In this document: in pieces, positions 43,461-53,437 of the stretch
How the letters are laid out: every line of letters begins with the position of its first letter
Numbering within the stretch: position 1 is the first letter of the stretch
Made by a program: the position numbers and the translations under genes
Notes under the pieces: model-generated
Database searches by the model: none
What the model was told of the DNA's origin: nothing
What the model saw: only the letters and a program-made list of their open reading frames with translations
Assembly (NCBI GenBank): GCA_048013815.1
Contig: CM106585.1
Coordinates: 9,486,001 to 9,550,000, forward strand
Source of the DNA: Setoptus koraiensis
Lineage: Eukaryota > Arthropoda
DNA length: 64,000 bases
Reading direction: 5' to 3'

Positions 43461-43848
43461 ATGAGAATCCAAATATTTTTGATGAAATGATGAATTAGAA
43501 AAGGGCCATCCCGACCATCATGCTTATTTTTTTAGAATAGTTCAATTCTATTACAAGAAATTGGACAGATTTTCAGGATGTCAATGAACCGGAACAAACC
43601 AAAGTCCGGTTTTCTCTGAATTCTAAGCACATACCTCTACCTCATTCTACCACCCTTGTATTCAGCAATGATTGCCAAGCCGTTAACCGATCTGGCTATG
43701 GTCTCTTCTTGAGATTGGTATTACTGCCAGTCAAAACAATGTCAGGCTCAAACTACTACTTGTAAGCAACTTTAATATGAGATCAAACAGATAATGCGTT
43801 GGCAGATATGTTTGCTAACTGATCGAGCACATAATCAGTTGCATATAC

Positions 43849-44172
43849 CTAATCTCGGTAGTTGAACCAACAACTTAGGCAAGCACCAGTGAAAAAAAAA
43901 AGGAACCGAATCATCAGTTTACCAATGCTTGTTCTATCATCCAATAAACTAATCAATCTGTACATCGATCCAATAGCGATAGCTCCAATGGTTATTGGGA
44001 CATGATTTGTCTTATCTCTTGGCTTGTGGTAGCCATGAGAAGTGGCAATTAAGTAGCATTTGTGCTCAGTGAACAGATTGATGCTCTGTTGTTGTTTCAA
44101 TCGGCTCCCGTACGAAATATTGGGATGGTGATCAGATAATTGATGATTGAAGGGGTGCCTCAATGTTGCCAT
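43849..44172 (-). CDS. hypothetical small protein with two hydrophobic segments
   Basis: 107 codons from ATG at 44172, divergent from ABCA by 177 bases. The first 50 residues are His/Asn/Gln-rich; VPITIGAIAIGSMYRLISLL and LMIRFLFFFTGACLSCWF could be membrane segments. No family recognised. It borders the remnant block, so it may be fortuitous. Confidence 0.3.
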   Translation of the reverse strand: MATLRHPFNHQLSDHHPNISYGSRLKQQQSINLFTEHKCYLIATSHGYHKPRDKTNHVPITIGAIAIGSMYRLISLLDDRTSIGKLMIRFLFFFTGACLSCWFNYRD

Positions 44173-44349
44173 ATCAACTGCCTGTGACTCATCTGGCTAG
44201 CATGCGACAAACATCCGCCTTGACTTCGATCGTGGGCGACGTGATTATATATGTATGATCTACTCATGATTTCATTTTCAACTCACATTGCCACCGAATA
44301 TTAGTCGCTGCGAATAGTCTTGATTAGGCCGTAGAATTGTGAAGCAGAA

Positions 44350-47300
44350 ATGGCTTCGGATCAGTGCAACTCAAGCAAAGTCGCCAATCCTGATACAAAT
44401 GTATTCTGGTCACAATACAAGATACTATTGTGGAAATTGATTGTCACAGCAAAACGATCCTACCAAAAAACCTTATTCAGTGCACTGAGCCCTCTGGCTG
44501 TGATTCTATGTTTCCGATGGACATTCTACAATCCGCTAGAGCCGCCAAACACTTGTTACACAATGGTGGTGATACCCCCATTTATAACTTTGGACATTTT
44601 CACTTCATTTGGTTATTTACTTCACATTAGTATGATTGTGAGCCGACTGGCCGGGGAGCACTATCATCAACAACAAACACTGCTATTTGTGATGGGCTCC
44701 AAGAGATCTGCCTACTATTTGGCAAATATTTCATTCGATTTAGTTCACACAACATTATTGGCACTCTACATGGCTGTTGGATTGCGCTACATAATATTGA
44801 TTTGTTCTTCGTTGAGCCTCATTGTGCTCACTTACCTGTTGCACGGAATTCAATCAGTAGCCTTCTCCTATTTTCTTAGTATGTTCAGGTGCAAAAGAGG
44901 CGATTCACCTACGCAACCATCAACATTGATCACATTGAGCATACTTATCTGGTTCATCAGCAAAACGATAAGAGTGGCTGCCGAGTTTGAATTGGGTGTA
45001 CCAAGCGACGATTGGGTGCATGTAGTAAGCTTCATTAATTGCATGCTACCCCAGACTGCACTGTTTCAAATTAATCCAGCTATAGTAGGTAATCCTGACC
45101 TATCACTGGCAAAAGTATTTCGGCTTACCCACCGACGCTCTCTACCGGTAGGTTATATTTGGCTATCGATGATATTCTCATCTGTTTTCTTCATAATGGG
45201 CTCTTGGTACTCAATTCTTAGTTCTGGAGTTGGCTCCAATGTACACGATTGCGCCTTACGCCAATGTACAACTAAGATAGGCCGATGCCTGAAGAAGACA
45301 TTTGCCTCGATTTGTTCGTTCTGCTCTTCTACGGAGCCAACACTGGACCCTGGCAGGGTGGAAAGTGATGGATCTTCAGCAGAGAGAGGAGTTAGAGATT
45401 TACTTGAAATATTTCACTCGGGATGCCTACAAGAGCCCGAACCCATCGGACAATTGGAGCCAGGTATAACAATCAGGGGAGTAACAAAATATTATGACAG
45501 AACAGAGCCGCCTGTTGTCGACAATTTGTCACTGACCGTTTACAAAGGCCAGACTACTATCTTGTTGGGACACAATGGTGCGGGCAAGACAACTCTCATG
45601 AAAATGATAATTGGCTTGCTGGATTTTGATGAAGGCTCGGTAACAATATCAGGTGGTCACAGTATCCAGAGTCAGCGTCAATTGGCGCGTCTATCGCTAG
45701 GATACTGTCCTCAGATGAGTATCACCTTCGATAACATGACTGTAGAAGAGCATCTGAGACTGTTCTGTGGCATAAAAGGTATCACAGAATCTGAGCTGAT
45801 CAAAACAACATGCCAATCTGTATTAGCTGGGGTTAAACTGAGCGAAAAGAGTGACAATTTAGTTAGCGAACTCTCAGGTGGGATGGTGCGAAAATTGAGC
45901 TTGGCCATCGCTCTGATAGGCAGAAAACAACAGGTTCTTGTATTAGACGAACCGAGCTCTGGTTTAGATCCAGAATCGCGCGAATCTATTTGGCAAATTG
46001 TTCAGCATTATGGCCAACAAAGGGCAATATTGATCACTACCCAGCACATGGAGGAAGCAGATAACCTTGGGGATCGTATAGCTATAATGTCACGCGGAAA
46101 AATTGTTTGTTCGGGATCAGGTGTGTTTCTCAAGGAACGATTCGGAAGTGGTTACGTTGTTCGTTTAGGGCTCAAAGATGACATTAAAAAAGAGACTCGG
46201 GAGAAAATTTTAGGATTCATGAGAGAGGCTCTGGCTAGTTCATCGCGATACCAACAGATCAACAACAGAGACGAGGAGTTGAGACAAAAATTACACACCA
46301 TAGTCAAACAGATTACTCTGAGAGACACTGGCCTCGTAACGACAGGTGATGGACTTGAAAATTCATCGTTGAATGATGACACTCTTGACATGATCTTGCC
46401 AATTGAAGCTCTCGAAAAGCTGGAGAACAGTGAGTTACTTGCCGGGATTGATTATGAGGGTTTCTTCAAACAACTCGAGAAGAATCAGGTCACTTTGGGA
46501 ATTGAATCGTTTGGAATCACCAGCTCATCTATGGAGGATGTTTTTAACAATATAAGCTCTATGGCCAATAAATTGCCTGCTAATTACAATATAGATGAAA
46601 GCAGACGAGCGAGGGCTTCTCAGAAGAGCAACAGAGAATCTTTGAAGAAGGACTTGAATTTCAGCATGGAGCATTACCGGTATAAAGATAGTGATAGAGA
46701 CAGATCAAGTGTTAATTGGAAACACATCAAAGCCACAATCTTAAGGCATTTGATTATTTTGAGAAACACTTGGCAATCATATCTGGCAATGAGATTCTTC
46801 TATTTCGTATTGGTCTACATGTTGGTTGTGGTGCTAACCCGCGTCCGAGTTAGACCACATCCAATATTGCGCAAGAAGATAGTCACTTACACTATATACA
46901 CCTGTGTTCCGTTTATTTTGCCCTTCATGGTGTCGCATTATGTTCAATTGTCCAACAAAGACAAAAGGCAAGACGGAAGCAAATTTATACAACATATGAT
47001 GGGACTGCACCCCGCAATCTACTGGTCGGTGCAATATTTTTACGACTCTTTCAGCATGATACTCAATGGACTAATACTTGTTGTAACGATATGGTTCTTC
47101 GATTTTACGGAACCATTTTTTGATATTGACTTCACGTCGAGCATCAACATTTGGCTCTCATTTGCTATTCTAGTTATGCTATTCTCATCTGGTTCCGCCC
47201 TTCTCAGTTACTCAATATCTGGATATTTTTCAACGCCATCTGGGGCAGTTATGGCTATGTCCATCTATCACACATTGGCATTCTTTTTGTCTTGTGGAGC

Positions 47301-49026
47301 CATTTTGTTTCAGCAACAAGGACATAGAACTTACAACAATTATCTTCGTGTGACGACCCTATTAAATCCAGGTTTTGCCATCACGGATGCTTTTAGAAAG
47401 CTATACGACTCCGCCACTGTGTACAAGGGCGAAGATCTCTCGAGCTACACTGGCTCAATAGAAAATGAAATAGCCAATGAGATTGCGAAACCGTTTCAAT
47501 TCATATTCGACAGACAAAACAAACTAATTGAACAATCAGAAAGTGATGATCCTGACGATTACATTCCCGCTGACAAGGATGTTCAGTTCAGAGGAAAACT
47601 GTTCAGCTATAATATTCAAAATGGACTCTGGATAAATGCTACCAGCTTGGTTTTGTACAATTTGTTTGCATTAACGCTGCTAGTAATGGATGAACATGGC
47701 TACAATCTGCTTGGCAATTGGCTGGGAAATATCAAGAAAGTTCTTCATTGCAATAGCAACTCAGTCAATCGCAAAAACCAAACAGTCTCACACTCCGCGA
47801 CAATCCCAATGCAAAGGTTATCTATTTCAGTGGACAACAGTGTACACGTAGAGAAGTTGAGGGCACACACTTTGATCTATCAACAAAATAAACATCAGGA
47901 TCGCTCGGCGGCCTTGGTGGTGTCAGAGTTAAGTAAATCTTTTAAGGAATTTGTAGCTGTTGATGGTCTCTCGATGGTACTCAATCAAAGCGAATGTTTC
48001 GGACTATTAGGCATCAATGGAGCAGGAAAAACAACCAGCTTCTCTATGATCTGTACCAAAGTGAGAAAAGACGGGGGTCAAATGGAATGTTTCACTTTTG
48101 ACTCAGTCGATCAATTGAAATTATATCGCAAGCAGATTGGCTATGATCCACAATCTAGCACAAGATTTTACGATCTCACCTGTTGGCAAACATTGTATCA
48201 TGTTGCGTTGTTGCGTGGAATGAAAGAGGAAAAAATTGAAGAGGCCATAGAGGCGCTGCTGACCTCGTTTGATATGAAGATACACACAAACAAACGTATG
48301 GATCAATTGTCTGGCGGTACCCAAAGAAAGCTCAGTTTGGCTATAGCAATGATTTGTACACCACCTGTTTTGATATTGGACGAACCAACTGCTGGCATTG
48401 ATCCTCTGTCGAGAAGATCCATTTGGCATTGTATCACCAAATGTAAAAAGTTACACAATTGCTCTATAGTAATATCATCGCATGCTATGGAGGAATGCGA
48501 AGCAATTTGTGATAGAATTGGTTTGATGGCTAGAGGGAAACTTCACTCAGTAGGTTCGTTCCAGCAACTGAGGAAGAAGTATAGCCAAGGCTATGTAATA
48601 CGTGTACAATTCACCAATCAAAACTACAATCTTGTTGTGGGTCCGCGCGAACATTTTGACTCGGTCTTGACGATCGGCGACCGGAACCAATCATATCTAG
48701 CAAGTAATCAATCAAGAAGGTCGTTAGGACAAGTTGACACAAAGAGATCACTCGATATCGCGGAGAGCAAGGCTGAGCTAACGAAATATCTTGAGTCAAT
48801 TACGAATGATATACAAATTGATTACACTAATGTAAACTCAATTGTATACAGGGTAAACGATCCCAATATAAATAGATCTACTCTATTCAATTGGATGGAG
48901 AGTGCCAAATCAAAATTAAAAGGCGTTAATTTTTCTTATCTTCTAAGTGATACAAGTTTGGAGGATGTATTTCTAACATTTGCCAAAGGTGTTGACGGAA
49001 AGTCCCATCAGTCGAGATTATCATGA
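44350..49026 (+). CDS. ABC transporter, subfamily A, short form without large extracellular loops
   Basis: Full-size (two TMD, two NBD) ABCA-type lipid transporter of 1558 residues in one exon. TMD1 is about 25-300, with only short loops where most ABCA proteins carry a large extracellular domain after the first helix. NBD1 (about 375-590) has GHNGAGKTT, LSGGM and VLVLDEPSSGLDP; the linker ends with SSMEDVFNN. TMD2 is about 790-1130. NBD2 (about 1185-1400) has GINGAGKTT, LSGGTQRKLSLAIAM and VLILDEPTAGIDP. The C-terminal regulatory segment ends in TSLEDVFLTFAKG, an ABCA hallmark. Substrate unknown. The complete lack of introns in a 4.7 kb gene is notable. A remnant of TMD2 lies at 42835-43115. 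Confidence 0.93.
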   Translation: MASDQCNSSKVANPDTNVFWSQYKILLWKLIVTAKRSYQKTLFSALSPLAVILCFRWTFYNPLEPPNTCYTMVVIPPFITLDIFTSFGYLLHISMIVSRLAGEHYHQQQTLLFVMGSKRSAYYLANISFDLVHTTLLALYMAVGLRYIILICSSLSLIVLTYLLHGIQSVAFSYFLSMFRCKRGDSPTQPSTLITLSILIWFISKTIRVAAEFELGVPSDDWVHVVSFINCMLPQTALFQINPAIVGNPDLSLAKVFRLTHRRSLPVGYIWLSMIFSSVFFIMGSWYSILSSGVGSNVHDCALRQCTTKIGRCLKKTFASICSFCSSTEPTLDPGRVESDGSSAERGVRDLLEIFHSGCLQEPEPIGQLEPGITIRGVTKYYDRTEPPVVDNLSLTVYKGQTTILLGHNGAGKTTLMKMIIGLLDFDEGSVTISGGHSIQSQRQLARLSLGYCPQMSITFDNMTVEEHLRLFCGIKGITESELIKTTCQSVLAGVKLSEKSDNLVSELSGGMVRKLSLAIALIGRKQQVLVLDEPSSGLDPESRESIWQIVQHYGQQRAILITTQHMEEADNLGDRIAIMSRGKIVCSGSGVFLKERFGSGYVVRLGLKDDIKKETREKILGFMREALASSSRYQQINNRDEELRQKLHTIVKQITLRDTGLVTTGDGLENSSLNDDTLDMILPIEALEKLENSELLAGIDYEGFFKQLEKNQVTLGIESFGITSSSMEDVFNNISSMANKLPANYNIDESRRARASQKSNRESLKKDLNFSMEHYRYKDSDRDRSSVNWKHIKATILRHLIILRNTWQSYLAMRFFYFVLVYMLVVVLTRVRVRPHPILRKKIVTYTIYTCVPFILPFMVSHYVQLSNKDKRQDGSKFIQHMMGLHPAIYWSVQYFYDSFSMILNGLILVVTIWFFDFTEPFFDIDFTSSINIWLSFAILVMLFSSGSALLSYSISGYFSTPSGAVMAMSIYHTLAFFLSCGAILFQQQGHRTYNNYLRVTTLLNPGFAITDAFRKLYDSATVYKGEDLSSYTGSIENEIANEIAKPFQFIFDRQNKLIEQSESDDPDDYIPADKDVQFRGKLFSYNIQNGLWINATSLVLYNLFALTLLVMDEHGYNLLGNWLGNIKKVLHCNSNSVNRKNQTVSHSATIPMQRLSISVDNSVHVEKLRAHTLIYQQNKHQDRSAALVVSELSKSFKEFVAVDGLSMVLNQSECFGLLGINGAGKTTSFSMICTKVRKDGGQMECFTFDSVDQLKLYRKQIGYDPQSSTRFYDLTCWQTLYHVALLRGMKEEKIEEAIEALLTSFDMKIHTNKRMDQLSGGTQRKLSLAIAMICTPPVLILDEPTAGIDPLSRRSIWHCITKCKKLHNCSIVISSHAMEECEAICDRIGLMARGKLHSVGSFQQLRKKYSQGYVIRVQFTNQNYNLVVGPREHFDSVLTIGDRNQSYLASNQSRRSLGQVDTKRSLDIAESKAELTKYLESITNDIQIDYTNVNSIVYRVNDPNINRSTLFNWMESAKSKLKGVNFSYLLSDTSLEDVFLTFAKGVDGKSHQSRLS

Positions 49027-49160
49027 TCATCAGATGCTATATTTTTATCTAGTTGTAATCATGACTAACAATTCAAATCGTTCTCGCACAATATATGGGA
49101 ATACGAAATTATCCTATTAATTAAAATGAAAGACTTGTTTGTTGAAGCGCTAACAAAAGC

Positions 49161-50130
49161 TCATTTGTGACTAATATCTGCCTCTTTTGGTGTCCACCCT
49201 ATAAAGTGTAAAATCTGAAAAGTAGCTGGTATGCCGTTGCTGATATTATCTTCATCACCAAATCTTTGCTGATAAATTGCTGCAGCGGATAGAAGAGAGT
49301 CTCTGTTTAAGTGAATACAGTTATTTACAATGGCACCATTCTCGCCCATCCCTTGTAGATCAAATAACAATTCAAAAATGGAGGGGTAGCAGATGACGAG
49401 TTCGTCCACGTCGGCCGTGATCAGTTTGAAATTGCTGGAACCAAGTAACCCAACTAGATCTCGACCAGTTGTCATGGGAGATACGTGCGGTGAAAATCCC
49501 GACAATCTTTCTTGCTCGGCCATTTGTAGCGATGATCTCAGTTCGAAAAGTGTATCGCCGCCAAAGATGGCCCCTATGAATGCAGAGTCAGGCTTGAGGC
49601 ATTTGTTGACCTAAAGAACAAGATGAAGGTGTTAGCCCGAGCGTTTCATGGCGTTTCAGTTAATGCATTTGTCGAGGAAATCTTCTTGAACTACTTACTT
49701 TCTTGAAACAGGACGGAAGATCATTGACCCAATGTAAGGACAGATTACTAACAGCAAGGTCAAATTGTTTTTCTGCCAGGTCCACAGTTTCTTCATCGCC
49801 CTGAACATAGCTTATTGGAAATCCCTTAGCTAGCACGGAATTAGAGAGCTTGGATCGTTTGAGAAAATTAGACGAGGAATCATATTCCAGTAAAGACTCG
49901 ACTCGACTTGCATCAAGGTGCTTCGCCACCAAGCCACATGATGATCCCAAATCCAGAATGGACCATTTTTTACCATTGTTTTTCAGGTCTTTCACGCGAT
50001 CGCACACATCTCTAGCCACGTGGTCCCTGACATAATCATATATGTGAGCATCCTTGGCAAGGGCTATCCTATCTCGTTGCAAAAGCTTAACGTTTCTGTT
50101 GAACACCTTGAGAGGCTGTGCTATTTTCAT
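49161..50130 (-). CDS. Ndufaf5: NDUFAF5-like methyltransferase, complex I assembly
   Basis: Mitochondrial SAM-dependent enzyme that hydroxylates an arginine of NDUFS7 during complex I assembly. Exons 50130-49699 and 49610-49161 are joined by an 88-base intron (phase 0). SILDLGSSCGLVAKHL is the SAM-binding motif (family: LDLGCGRG; here Ser-Ser for Cys-Gly). NLSLHWVNDLPSCFKKV, FIGAIFGGDTLFELRSSLQM, ERLSGFSPHVSPMTTGRDLV and LLFDLQGMGENGAI match closely. I start at ATG 50130 (MKIAQPLKVFNRNVK), giving 293 residues. The frame stays open upstream to a stop near 50302 but has no other ATG, so the presequence may come from an unseen exon. Confidence 0.9.
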
Positions 50131-50546
50131 CTCGTAGTTAGGGGTACATCCATTGTTATAAATCAAATAAATATTGTTACGATTAAGAATTAATAAACAA
50201 ACAAGTGATAGCGAATACGGATTGTAAATTGCATTTGTATCACAAGAACGAACAATAACAATTGAGGCTTTGCGCAGTAACGTCAACGTTGTTAACTGCG
50301 ATCATGTGGTGCACCAATAGCACATGAGGTTACTGCATCTGTATTAGTGCTTCTAAAGAAAAGAATATTACAGATATTACTCAAGGTATTTATCTAGGGC
50401 TCATAGAATTTACTCTATCGTACACTGTCTCACACATGACAATTCACCTCTAAAAATGTGACCTTATGACGACCTATCGGTTTTTGTATTTTTCAATTAA
50501 TACAATTAACAAGGACTAGAATAAGTCGAGAAAAAACACCGGAGAA
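50131..50546. promoter_or_regulatory. divergent upstream region of NDUFAF5 and TMEM161
   Basis: 416 bases. Part continues the open NDUFAF5 frame without an ATG. No TATA box or repeat recognised. Confidence 0.4.
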
Positions 50547-52199
50547 ATGCCTCTATTGGGCTCATCCATCTATCAGCTCCTATTAGCTTTTGTATCTGCT
50601 AGCATTTTGCACAAGTTAACCTATGATTACGCATTTTTGAAATGGCTCTCGTCCCGCAAGTAAGTATTCCTGATCGCAACACTAACCACAATATTAGCCA
50701 ATCAAAGTAAAGATATAAATTATTAATTATCTTTCCACATAAAATCTATATAAACATCCAGACTGGTCTGCTATCTCAGCCCATCAGACAGCGAACTCAA
50801 GAGTCTACAATCAAAAGTTCCCAAGGCAGACCACAACAACTGGAGCGGTAGTAAAAAGCGCCATAAGAAACACAACAAGGAACCCGACACGAAAGTGTTC
50901 TCTGTCAAAACTAGCGATCTCGATAAACTCAAACTTCAAACGACATCAATCAAATCAAAAGATTTGGAATTGTTGCCATGCTCCTTGGAGCTGGAATGGA
51001 TAGTCGATTTAGCTGTAATGTCTATATTCAGCTATGTACTTACTGAGATACAGTTTTATTATTATCCGCCGTCAACCAATCAGTACAACTTTAGCCTCTT
51101 TTGGGCAGCATTAGTCATCATATGTAGCATCAGAACTTTAAGCAAATTTACGTGGCTCTATTTCAGAATGCAGGAGCTAATAGGCGAGAGGTCCGTATGT
51201 ATCATATCAGCTTGCTTATTTTTACTCATATCGATGGTGCTGTTGATAGTAGATGAAAGCAAATTAGAATTTGGAATTGAGACTGCTTACAGGTCATTCA
51301 ACTCGTCGGCCTCACGATACGTCATGAATCATGAATACTTGTCGAAACCGGTCTCATTAATCATGATTAAGTTTACTCTGGCATTGTGTTGTACAATTCT
51401 GGGAGCATTGTTTACATTTCCCGGACTACGTTTTGGTCAGATGCAAGGAGGTCTTATAGAGTCGCACGAGAGAACACCGGTGACTCTATTTGTGTATCAT
51501 GCTAACTATCTCAACTCCCTTATCATTTTGATGCTCTGGATAAAACCATTGACCCGAGACCTTCTGACCAATCCCAATCGAGCATCATATATACTAAGCG
51601 ACGAAAACTTTGACACTTTCAGAATATACTATATGATATTCGCGTGCTTATTTAGGTTCTTTTTATTACCCAGTTATTTGAATACTTATCTGAAGTTGGT
51701 GGAATCGAAAATAACAACAATGAAGCGATCAAAAGACACCATGCCAAACACTTCGATTCAAGAGATGATAGCACAGATTTACTCATACATCAATATCGTT
51801 GCCATCCAATATACACTTCCTGTTTTCATGTGCCTGTTCTCTGCTATCATGTTTAAAAATTTGGGAGGTTATTCATGGTTTTTCCAACAATCTCATCGGA
51901 CGAATCACACTTTAGTGGCCAATAATTTTAGCGTGACTTACGACAGAGGCTCTCTGAATCATGGTGGTGACAGTCTCGTAGGGCCAGGGGGCAGTGATCC
52001 TGAGACTCTAACATTAAGTGAGGGTAGCAGTTTTTTCGGCCACGACCTAGCAGTCGATTTCAATGATTTTAAGAGCATATTTTCGCCCGAAGTATTTCGT
52101 GGACTGTTGGGCTTTTGTAATTGGTGGTTACATTTTGTTTGGTTTTGTACCAGCTCGATAGGTCTAGTGTATCACACAAAATTTTCTGCTAGTGCATAA
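50547..52199 (+). CDS. Tmem161: TMEM161 family multipass membrane protein
   Basis: Conserved animal membrane protein linked to ion-channel and rhythm phenotypes; biochemical role unclear. Exons 50547-50659 and 50762-52199 (102-base intron, AA+A codon) give 516 residues. The N-terminal MPLLGSSIYQLLLAFVSASI is the family's first helix. KVFSVKTSDLDKLKLQTTS, LELEWIVDLAVMSIFSYVLT and QFYYYPPSTNQYNFSLFWAA match TMEM161A/B. About eight membrane segments are visible. The C-terminus has a Ser/Gly-rich lumenal-type stretch (about 430-470) before the last helices. AATAAA occurs near 52220. A remnant copy lies at 43140-43310. Confidence 0.92.
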
Positions 52200-52300
52200 G
52201 TTTAGGTACCAATATTTGTAATAAAAGAAATAAAATGAGACAGCCGTTTTGTCCGTCAGAAACCGTTATCTATCGTTAATCTATTATCTGAGTTCTGGCC

Positions 52301-52341
52301 TTCAGAGTCTGAACTTCAGACTCTGAACTTCAGAGTCTGAA
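52301..52341. repeat. three-unit alternating inverted repeat
   Basis: Units TTCAGAGTCTGAA (52301), TTCAGACTCTGAA (52315) and TTCAGAGTCTGAA (52329), each separated by one C. The middle unit is the exact reverse complement of the outer ones, so the tract can fold into a strong hairpin. Confidence 0.95.
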
Positions 52342-52728
52342 GGGAATATGGCCGGAACACGACCAAACAAACATGGAGGATCTGAAACATTGACACGCCT
52401 ATTTATCGACCCGCTTTTTCATCGTTCGTTGTCGGTAGGTTGTGAGTTATCAGTGCCAGCTAATCAGCCAAATTCCGGCCGCAACTCATTCCGCCTCGCT
52501 ACCCCACCTGCCCACTCTTATAAGCGGTTTATCGACGGGCCGAGGCGTCCCCCAAAGCCGTCGGTCGGAGCCCATTTTTACAAATATCTGGGCACCGATG
52601 CATAACTCATTCTACGTGACTATTACTCATTGGGTAGGACCGTCGATGTTTATTCGTGGTCGATATTAATTTGTCGTCGACGTTCATTTGCCGTCGATGT
52701 TTGTTCGCCCCGCGATGTACGGTTGCGA

Positions 52729-52792
52729 CGATGTTTCGGGGTAGTCGATGATTCGGGGCAGTCGATGTCTCGGGGCAATCGATGTCTCGGGA
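52729..52792 (+). repeat. 17-base minisatellite, about 3.8 copies
   Basis: Units CGATGTTTCGGGGTAGT, CGATGATTCGGGGCAGT, CGATGTCTCGGGGCAAT and a partial CGATGTCTCGGGA follow head to tail. Confidence 0.95.
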
Positions 52793-52820
52793 GTCGGGCC
52801 GTGTCGGGACGCCAGACGGC

Positions 52821-52855
52821 CGCCAGACACAGTCCCGTCTGAACCGTGTCTGGCG
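52821..52855. repeat. 10-base inverted repeat
   Basis: CGCCAGACAC at 52821-52830 and GTGTCTGGCG at 52846-52855 with a 15-base loop. The right arm is followed by a further tandem CTTGTCTGGCG and CTTGCCTGG. Confidence 0.9.
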
Positions 52856-53310
52856 CTTGTCTGGCGCTTGCCTGGAGTGTGTGATAGCAATCTTTTGTGT
52901 TGTCTGCAAAACTGCATTTTACGCAGCCACCGATTCACTGGCTCTATAGATGGAATGACGAAAGTGCCACCCCGCCCCCTCCCCCCCCTCTTTTTGTGTT
53001 TGAATCTCGCTTCGCTTTCGTGTTTCCGGACAAACAAATGGGAAAATTTCGGGTATGGAGTTACAAAAGCTTTTATAGGTAAATTTTAAACCGAGATGCG
53101 GCAAGAAAGATGCGTGGTGCTGGATATTTGAATTGATAACGGACAGGCAAACGGTGCACAACGACGCTCAAGGCGGTAGACGAGCAGCGTCCATCCGGGC
53201 AGAATTGTCCGCAAGTTCCCGCTAACGGTTGCAGTGAATATTTTGTCGAGAGACATTGGCAGACAAAGAAATCCAATAAAATAAAATCACATCACATCGC
53301 ATCGCATTAG

Positions 53311-53320
53311 TATAAAAAGC
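53311..53320 (+). promoter_or_regulatory. TATA box of the F-box gene
   Basis: TATAAAAAGC, about 127 bases before the ATG at 53438. It is preceded by a CACATCACATCGCATCGCAT run. A start site near 53340 would be expected. Confidence 0.55.
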
Positions 53321-53437
53321 ACAGCTCCATTGGTCGCTAGTTTTTATTGTCTAATACATATAAAAATAAATTTTTATATTCACACAATACAATTAGTGGC
53401 TATTAGTTAGGAAAAAAACGAACAGAATTGAAGAAAA

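Larger units (their letters stand above)
42742..44349. other. gene-remnant region upstream of the ABCA gene
   Basis: 42835-43460 is a chain of remnants of three downstream genes (separate entries). 43460-43850 shows no supported gene. 43849-44172 holds a minus-strand frame of uncertain status. 44173-44349 is the probable ABCA promoter. Confidence 0.55.
52200..53437. other. GC-rich repeat island between TMEM161 and the F-box gene
   Basis: About 52300-53110 is richer in G+C and CpG than its surroundings. It contains a three-unit alternating palindrome, a 17-base minisatellite, CGTCGATGTTTATTCG-like repeats, and an inverted repeat at 52821-52855. Overlapping frames on both strands here have no family resemblance. 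The last 130 bases carry a TATA box for the next gene. I do not recognise a transposon family. Confidence 0.6.

Noticed and set aside
43540-43830. Weak resemblance of a translated stretch to a retroelement RNase H (SNDCQAV, DNALADMFAN)
   Set aside because: Only two short matches, with poor spacing and no flanking element parts; too weak to call even as a fossil.
52607-53276. Overlapping frames of 70-117 codons in the GC-rich island
   Set aside because: High G+C removes stops on both strands at once; no frame is favoured and the repeats account for the peptides.
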